DNA of 64,000 nucleotides from Romboutsia maritimum (GTDB lineage: Bacteria; Bacillota; Clostridia; Peptostreptococcales; Peptostreptococcaceae). Made by a program: the position numbers and the translations under genes. The stretch is from the NCBI RefSeq assembly GCF_002251085.2, contig NZ_NOJZ02000007.1, positions 59,310 through 123,309 of the forward strand, in the 5' to 3' direction. Below are positions 58,880 to 64,000 of the stretch, one piece after another. The notes below the pieces were generated by a model. The model did not search any database and was not told where the DNA came from. It worked only from the letters and a program-made list of their open reading frames with translations. How positions within the stretch are numbered: the stretch's first letter is position 1; every line of letters starts with the position of its first letter.

Positions 58880-60931
58880 TTAATCTGTATATGCTTCTAA
58901 TTTATTTTTTTTCTCTTTTAAAAATACTATTCCTAACAATACCAATACTGCACTTATTGCTAGCAGTATTGCTAATTTCGTAATATATGACTCATTAAAA
59001 TTTAATTCTATAAAACTACTCATTTTTATTAATTTATTATCAGGATAATGGCCCATAAAAACAATTAAACCATTATTCAGAAAATGCATAATCATAGATG
59101 TTAATATTGACCCAGATTTATATACACTATATGCAAATAATATACCTAATATACTAGTTGGTACTATTCTTAAAAAATCCATATGCATAAATCCAAATAA
59201 TATTCCACTGCATATTATTGCTACTTTTACTGTTTTTTTACTTCTATTAAATGATGTAAATATAAACCCTCTAAAGAAGATTTCTTCACATATAGCTGGC
59301 ATTACTGCTATTATAAACAAATTCATTAAAAATTTATCTTTTATAAATAATGTATTATTTAAAGCTTCTACTACTTCCATATTTTGTGGGAACAAATATA
59401 ATAATCCTTGTGTTATCACTTGAACAATTATAAATCCTCCCATCCATAATAAAATAGAACCTATTATACTTTTGAAACTAGGAATGTTTATTCTAAATAT
59501 TTTTTTAAGATCTGATTTTATATATAATGCAAATAGTACTGGCAATGCTATAATCATAATTTGAGTCAATCCAATACCTATTATTTTAAATTTAATCTGA
59601 ACCAATGTTCCTACATAAATAAGTAAAACTAATCCTACTGCATATAATATAACTCCATCACTAACACTTGGAATTGTACCTTTTTTTATATCACATCTCT
59701 TTTCTAAGAATGAAAAACTTTTATTATTTCCAAATAGTATTTCTTCTGAATTAAACATTTTAGACAATAATATTACAGATAAAATAACGAATGCTAAATT
59801 AGATATCATTACTAATACAATTAAATTTAAATCAGCCTTAAATGTTAGTACACTTTTTATAAGTAATGATATATTAACAACTGGTATAGTTGCTGTCATT
59901 CTGTTTAGTTTTATATTTGGTATCATAGATACATATGATGGTATCATAACTAATAACATAACTGGCGTTATATAGTTTTGAGCATCTTTAAAACTTTTAG
60001 CAAGAGAACATACACACATACTTATCGCTGATACTACCATAGAGAATAAGCATATACATATTAAAGTTATAAAAATAGGTATTGCTAATTGACCAAAATT
60101 AAAACCATCTACTCCAAGTTGACTAGCTAACCCTCCACTAGTAGCAATAAATACCATAGTTAAAAGTATTGATAACACATTTAATACAGCAGTTACAATT
60201 GCACAAAATGAAACTGCCATATATTTTCCTATTACAAGCTCTAAATTTGTTATAGGAAGCGTAAATAAAGTTTCCAATGTTCCTCTTTCTTTTTCCCCTG
60301 CCATTACATCTATAGCTGGATATATAGCTCCTAATAGCACACCTATTATCAAAATAAACGGAAGTATCTGTCCTAAGAAATATCCTGCTATTTCTTCATT
60401 TTTTGCAGTATCTACTGTTTCAAATGAAATAGGTTCTAATGTTTCTTTTACATTCATATTTTCTTGTTCTAATTTATTTTCTATTTTATCTCTTTTATAT
60501 TCATTTAAAACATCTTCTATTTTATTACTAGCAATATTTGAATTTTCTTTAGATGAATTTACATAAATTTTATAATTTTGTATTTTTTCGTCTTTTATAA
60601 TCTTTATGTATGCATCTATCTTCTGTTCTTCTAATGCTTCTTCATAGTTACCTACATCTACTATTTTTAACTTACCATCTTTTTTTTCTTCTTTTGGTTT
60701 ATTTTCATTAATAATATTAACTAAATCTTTATCTGGTGTAGTATTAAAGGATATTTTTATATCTTTCTCATTCATACTATTCATTGTCATAGTCATTACC
60801 TGTGTCATACCTACAATAAGCACTGGATATAAAATTATTGGTAATACTATCATCATAAACAAAGTTTTTTTATCTCTTAAAATATCTATCATTTCTTTTT
60901 TAAATATATATTTTACAATCTTACTCCTCAA
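58880..60931 (-). CDS. NatB-type ABC permease fused to a CPBP intramembrane protease
   Basis: 683 residues starting at TTG 60931 (AGAGGTG 6 bases upstream), overlapping the ATPase gene by 11 bases. Residues 1-400 form an ABC-2 permease of the NatB type, with a membrane helix near 20-40, an extracellular domain to about 180, and GEKERGTLETLFTLPI. Residues 460-660 form a CPBP protease, with EEIFFRGFIF near 545, GILFGFMHMD and MIMHFLNNGLI. NatAB exporters move Na+ or toxic compounds. The fused protease may process a peptide substrate. This fusion is known in clostridia. Confidence 0.82.
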   Translation of the reverse strand: MRSKIVKYIFKKEMIDILRDKKTLFMMIVLPIILYPVLIVGMTQVMTMTMNSMNEKDIKISFNTTPDKDLVNIINENKPKEEKKDGKLKIVDVGNYEEALEEQKIDAYIKIIKDEKIQNYKIYVNSSKENSNIASNKIEDVLNEYKRDKIENKLEQENMNVKETLEPISFETVDTAKNEEIAGYFLGQILPFILIIGVLLGAIYPAIDVMAGEKERGTLETLFTLPITNLELVIGKYMAVSFCAIVTAVLNVLSILLTMVFIATSGGLASQLGVDGFNFGQLAIPIFITLICICLFSMVVSAISMCVCSLAKSFKDAQNYITPVMLLVMIPSYVSMIPNIKLNRMTATIPVVNISLLIKSVLTFKADLNLIVLVMISNLAFVILSVILLSKMFNSEEILFGNNKSFSFLEKRCDIKKGTIPSVSDGVILYAVGLVLLIYVGTLVQIKFKIIGIGLTQIMIIALPVLFALYIKSDLKKIFRINIPSFKSIIGSILLWMGGFIIVQVITQGLLYLFPQNMEVVEALNNTLFIKDKFLMNLFIIAVMPAICEEIFFRGFIFTSFNRSKKTVKVAIICSGILFGFMHMDFLRIVPTSILGILFAYSVYKSGSILTSMIMHFLNNGLIVFMGHYPDNKLIKMSSFIELNFNESYITKLAILLAISAVLVLLGIVFLKEKKNKLEAYTD

Positions 60932-61727
60932 CTAAATCACCTCTTTCACTTGCAAGTTTTATAAATAAATCCCTTAAGTTATTTACATCTGATTGATTTT
61001 TTAATTCATTTGGCGTTCCATATGCTATTACTTCACCTTGATGAATCATTAATATTTTGTCACATAAAGTTTCTGCTTCTTCCATATAATGAGTTGAGTA
61101 AAGTACTGTTTTACCATTTTTCTTTTCATTTTTCATAAAGTCTATTATTGATTTACTACTAATTACATCTAACCCTAACGTAGGTTCATCAAATATATAT
61201 ATTTTTGGTGAATGAATAAGACATCTTGCTATTGAAGTTCTTTGAGTTTGACCTGTAGATAAATTTTCAATTCTATTATCTATAAATTTTTCCATATCCA
61301 TAATTTTAACCACATTTTCAATCGATATGTCTATATCTTTTTTATCCATTTCATATAAATTTCCAAATGTAGTTAAAAGTTCTCTTGGAGAAAATCTATT
61401 ATATAATTTAGTATTTCCAGATAAATAACCAATTTCTTTTTTTGCTAAGTTTTTATTTATGGAGTAATCATACCCAGCTATTTCAATATCTCCTGATGTA
61501 GGTGTTAATATTCCTCCTAACATTCTAAGTAGTGTAGTTTTTCCTGCTCCGTTTGGTCCCAATATTCCTAATATTTCTCCTTTATTAGCTGTAAAACTAA
61601 CATCATTTACTGCTAAAAAATCTTCCTTTTTTGTTTTTAATTTTTTAGACTTAGATTTTTTTTTATTGCAACTTTCATCTTTTACTACTCTAGTAAATGA
61701 TTTGCATAAATTTTTTACCTCAATCAT
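60921..61727 (-). CDS. NatA-type ABC transporter ATP-binding protein
   Basis: 268 residues. Walker A GPNGAGKTT near residue 57, signature LSTGQTQRTSIARCL, Walker B IYIFDEPTLGLD and the H-loop STHYMEEAE. An unusual basic insert (KKKSKSKKLKTKKED) follows the first strand. The PTLGLD and GQTQR features are typical of the NatA group. It partners the permease-protease fusion directly downstream. ATG follows AAGGGGGAAGCAT. Confidence 0.88.
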   Translation of the reverse strand: MIEVKNLCKSFTRVVKDESCNKKKSKSKKLKTKKEDFLAVNDVSFTANKGEILGILGPNGAGKTTLLRMLGGILTPTSGDIEIAGYDYSINKNLAKKEIGYLSGNTKLYNRFSPRELLTTFGNLYEMDKKDIDISIENVVKIMDMEKFIDNRIENLSTGQTQRTSIARCLIHSPKIYIFDEPTLGLDVISSKSIIDFMKNEKKNGKTVLYSTHYMEEAETLCDKILMIHQGEVIAYGTPNELKNQSDVNNLRDLFIKLASERGDLVEE

Positions 61728-61905
61728 ATGCTTCCCCCTTATTATTTAATATCTATTTACTTTAATTTATCCACTTTAATCCTAAAAAATCTGTAACACT
61801 ATTATATTTTACTATATGTAATAATTATTAACAATATTTTCCTTTCTATTATATACAATAGATTTCATTCTTACTTTTTTGATTAAAAAGAAAATATATT
61901 AAATA

Positions 61906-61950
61906 ACTAAAAAGCTCCTAATTTATTCAAATTAGGAGTTATTACTTAAT
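61906..61950 (-). terminator. Terminator of the MATE operon
   Basis: AACTCCTAATTT / AAATTAGGAG stem with a 4-base loop and a minus-strand T run (TTTTTAG), 30 bases after the MATE stop codon. Confidence 0.75.
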
Positions 61951-61970
61951 GTATGTTATTATATTTAATT

Positions 61971-63368
61971 TTATCCGCAATATTTTTCATAGCTATCTTC
62001 TATATCATCTTCTTTACAATCTACTAGTTTTTCATATGATTTAAATTCTATTATTATTACCATTCCTGTTATTATAAAAGATATAAAATCAGAAACTGGT
62101 TGTGCTATCCAAACTCCATCTAATCCTAAGAATTTAGGTAATACCATTATCATAGGAACTAATAATATTACTTGTCTTAATAAACTTAAAATCATAGCTG
62201 TTTTTGCTTTTCCTACAGACTGAACATAATTAGAGCCAACTATAGACACAGAAACTATAGGTAGCATATATGAATATTTTTTTAATCCATTTATTGCTAT
62301 ATCCATTAACTTAGGATCTTTATTAAACATACTTACTAAAACTTCTGGGAAGAATTGGATTGCTATTGTTCCTAAAGACAAAATAATTGTCGCTGCAATT
62401 AATGAAATATTAAAAGCTTTTTTAGCTCTATCATATTGTTTACAACCATAATTAAATCCTACAATAGGTTGAGCCCCTTGAGTTATACCAAATATAGGCA
62501 TTAAGAATATTAATATTATAGATGCTATTGTAGCCATAGCACCTATAGCTAAATCTCCACCATAAACTTTAAGTGCATTATTACTTATAACCTGAACTAA
62601 ACTTGTTGCTATTTGCATTGCAAATGGTGAACAACCTATAGCAAATATTGTTTTTACATGTTTTTTATTTAATTTCAAACTTGACTTTTTAAATTCTAGA
62701 TTAGATTTTCCTTTTAAATAGTATAATAATCCCCATAAAGCCGTAACAATTTGAGATACTACTGTAGCTATAGCCGCTCCTTGTATTCCCATTTTAAATA
62801 CAAATATTAGTAAGGCATCTAAAACTATATTTGTTAAACAACCAACTACCATTATAATTGCAGCTAATTTTGGATTTCCGTCTCCTCTAATTGTGCTATT
62901 TAATGAGAATGCCATAATATTAAATACTGTTCCTAATAATATAATATTTATATATGCTTTTGCATAATATAAAGATCCTTCACTTGCTCCAAATAATTTT
63001 AATATACTATTACCAAATACGATTCCTATAATAGTTAATATTATTCCTATGACTACCGATAAACTTATTGAATTTCCTATAAGTTCTTGTGCTTCTTCTT
63101 TTTTACCTTGTCCTAACTTTATAGATATATTAGTAGTTGCTCCAATTCCTATAAGCATTGAAAATGCTAATATTATAGTTACTATTGGCATAGTTACACC
63201 TACTCCTGTTATAGCCAATGGTCCCACTCCTGGAATATTTCCTATAAACATTCTATCTACTACATTATAAAGTGCATTTACCATCATTCCTATTATTGCA
63301 GGTACTGAGTACTTTAAAAGTAATTTTCCTATTGGTTCCTGTTCTAACATTTGTTGTGTTTTTCCCAT
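61971..63368 (-). CDS. MATE family efflux transporter
   Basis: 465 residues with 12 membrane helices in two halves: the first begins LLKYSVPAIIGMMVNALYNV and the second near residue 235 with IFAIGCSPFAMQIATSLVQV. The GITQGAQPIVGFNYG motif near 295 is typical of the MepA/DinF side of MATE. It extrudes cationic drugs or other compounds using Na+ or H+. It begins 3 bases after the marR stop and is under the same promoter, so drug-induced release of the MarR repressor would raise its level. Confidence 0.92.
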   Translation of the reverse strand: MGKTQQMLEQEPIGKLLLKYSVPAIIGMMVNALYNVVDRMFIGNIPGVGPLAITGVGVTMPIVTIILAFSMLIGIGATTNISIKLGQGKKEEAQELIGNSISLSVVIGIILTIIGIVFGNSILKLFGASEGSLYYAKAYINIILLGTVFNIMAFSLNSTIRGDGNPKLAAIIMVVGCLTNIVLDALLIFVFKMGIQGAAIATVVSQIVTALWGLLYYLKGKSNLEFKKSSLKLNKKHVKTIFAIGCSPFAMQIATSLVQVISNNALKVYGGDLAIGAMATIASIILIFLMPIFGITQGAQPIVGFNYGCKQYDRAKKAFNISLIAATIILSLGTIAIQFFPEVLVSMFNKDPKLMDIAINGLKKYSYMLPIVSVSIVGSNYVQSVGKAKTAMILSLLRQVILLVPMIMVLPKFLGLDGVWIAQPVSDFISFIITGMVIIIEFKSYEKLVDCKEDDIEDSYEKYCG

Positions 63369-63371
63369 ATA

Positions 63372-63812
63372 TTATCCTCCCATTTTTGTATTTTGATTTA
63401 TACATATTTTTTTTAGTAACTCTAAAACAATTTTTTTTTCTTCTATAGTAAGATTTTGAGATAAAACACCATCCCATTCATCTAATACTTTATAAACTCT
63501 ATATTTAGCATCTATACCTTTGTCTGTTAAATATATGTTATTTACCCTTTTATCTCTTTCATTTTTTAATCTAACTATAATTTCTTTTTCCTCCAGCTTT
63601 TTTAAAGCTCTTGCTGTAGTTCCTTTATCAATATTTAATCTTTCAGTTAAATCGTCTTGTGTTATCCCATCTTGCCTATAAAGTTCAAGTAAGAACATTA
63701 ATTGACCTGATCCTATTCCTTCACTAGAAAGACCTTTTGCTATAAAAGAACTTCCTTTTCTATATAATTGAGATATATATTTTCCTATATTCTCACATCT
63801 ATCTTTTTCCAA
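63372..63812 (-). CDS. MarR family transcriptional regulator
   Basis: 146 residues starting at TTG 63812 after GGCGGTG. Winged helix-turn-helix with ITQDDLTERLNIDKGTTARA and the wing LKNERDKRVNNIYLTDKG, flanked by dimerising helices. It is the first gene of a two-gene operon with the MATE pump. A 9-bp-armed palindrome overlaps its own promoter, so autorepression is likely. The longer ORF at the end in another frame is a shadow. Confidence 0.9.
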   Translation of the reverse strand: MEKDRCENIGKYISQLYRKGSSFIAKGLSSEGIGSGQLMFLLELYRQDGITQDDLTERLNIDKGTTARALKKLEEKEIIVRLKNERDKRVNNIYLTDKGIDAKYRVYKVLDEWDGVLSQNLTIEEKKIVLELLKKICINQNTKMGG

Positions 63813-63844
63813 TTATAGTCACCGCCAGATTTTAAATATATAAA

Positions 63845-63899
63845 TTGTTTTTGAACAACTTATACATTATATCACAAATAGTTGTCCTTGCAACTATTT
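63845..63899 (-). promoter_or_regulatory. MarR operator and promoter
   Basis: Minus-strand TTGCAA, 16 bases, TGATATAAT (extended -10). The palindrome AAATAGTTG-N6-CAACTATTT (63876-63899) covers the -35 element and most of the spacer. A second, weaker repeat TTGTT-N4-AACAA (63845-63858) lies just downstream of the start. Both share the GTTG/CAAC half-site type, consistent with MarR dimers. Confidence 0.7.
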
Positions 63900-63966
63900 A
63901 TTTTTAAAGTATTAAAAATATATTTATATCTATATATATATCTATAATATTTAATAAAAATATATG

Positions 63967-64000
63967 AAAACGATAAACTCGAATTCGAGTTTATCGTTTT
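63967..64000. terminator. Perfect palindromic terminator at the window edge
   Basis: AAAACGATAAACTCG and its exact complement around AATT. It probably belongs to a gene to the right of the window. Confidence 0.8.

Noticed and set aside
63265..63477. 70-residue frame between marR and the MATE gene
   Set aside because: It overlaps both well-supported genes in another frame and shows no family features.
1..64000. CRISPR arrays, tRNA or rRNA genes and prophage modules
   Set aside because: No regularly spaced repeats, cloverleaf sequences, rRNA signatures or phage structural genes were recognised on either strand.

Overview
The window is low-GC Gram-positive DNA with a clostridial look: A/T-rich codon use, strong AGGAGG-type ribosome binding sites, frequent TTG/GTG starts, Firmicutes riboswitches (SAM-I and yybP-ykoY) and U-rich intrinsic terminators. 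An [FeFe]-hydrogenase maturase, a B12-dependent ribonucleotide reductase, VanW and VanZ proteins and a Bce-type peptide-defence module fit an anaerobic clostridium. I infer the family Peptostreptococcaceae (Paraclostridium, Paeniclostridium or Romboutsia type). No marker gene here fixes the species. Most genes lie on the minus strand.

Layout. 1-1750: end of a methionine ABC transporter operon (metN, metI) under a SAM-I riboswitch. 1834-5071: two paralogous lipoproteins, the second split from its own ribosome binding site by an IS607-family element (tnpA, tnpB, probable omega-RNA end). 5225-5898: a DUF3793 gene with a Fur-box promoter. 6005-10467: a complete BceRS-BceAB type peptide sensing and detoxification module. 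10611-13590: YgjV-like protein, class II ribonucleotide reductase and a small secreted protein. 13690-17857: OpuC-type osmolyte transporter and a purine permease. 17980-19413: sigV/rsiV with an ECF-type promoter.

19479-27836 is the conserved rpsB-tsf-pyrH-frr-uppS-cdsA-dxr-rseP-ispG block, linking translation, membrane lipid and isoprenoid synthesis. 27899-33588 holds a D,D-carboxypeptidase, a pentapeptide/K+ channel fusion, a kinase-like protein lacking the catalytic Asp, a VanW protein and an EEP-family phosphohydrolase. 33685-33985 is a 53-codon ORF under a promoter carrying two LexA boxes. It is followed by hydF and a membrane protein of unknown function.

36275-39364 is the least ordinary stretch: a tubulin/FtsZ-fold protein without the GTPase signature, an unknown small protein, a probable small RNA with a consensus promoter, a repetitive small protein and a degenerate nuclease-like protein. 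39471-44826 holds two Pip/YhgE exporters and a divergent TetR regulator with two tandem operators. 44946-58682 is a mixed metabolic and envelope region: VanZ-RDD, DUF4397, a P-type ATPase under a Mn2+ riboswitch, surE, exported superoxide dismutase, DedA, MscS, cold-shock protein and a cysteine desulfurase-like enzyme. 58880-63899 holds a NatAB exporter with a CPBP protease domain and a MarR-controlled MATE pump.

The best leads for something undescribed are the small RNA at 37930-38040, the GTPase-dead FtsZ paralogue at 36275-37213, the SOS-controlled mini-gene at 33685-33985, the IS607 insertion that falls exactly on a start codon, and a set of long nested hairpins immediately downstream of stop codons. 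No tRNA, rRNA, CRISPR array or prophage was seen.
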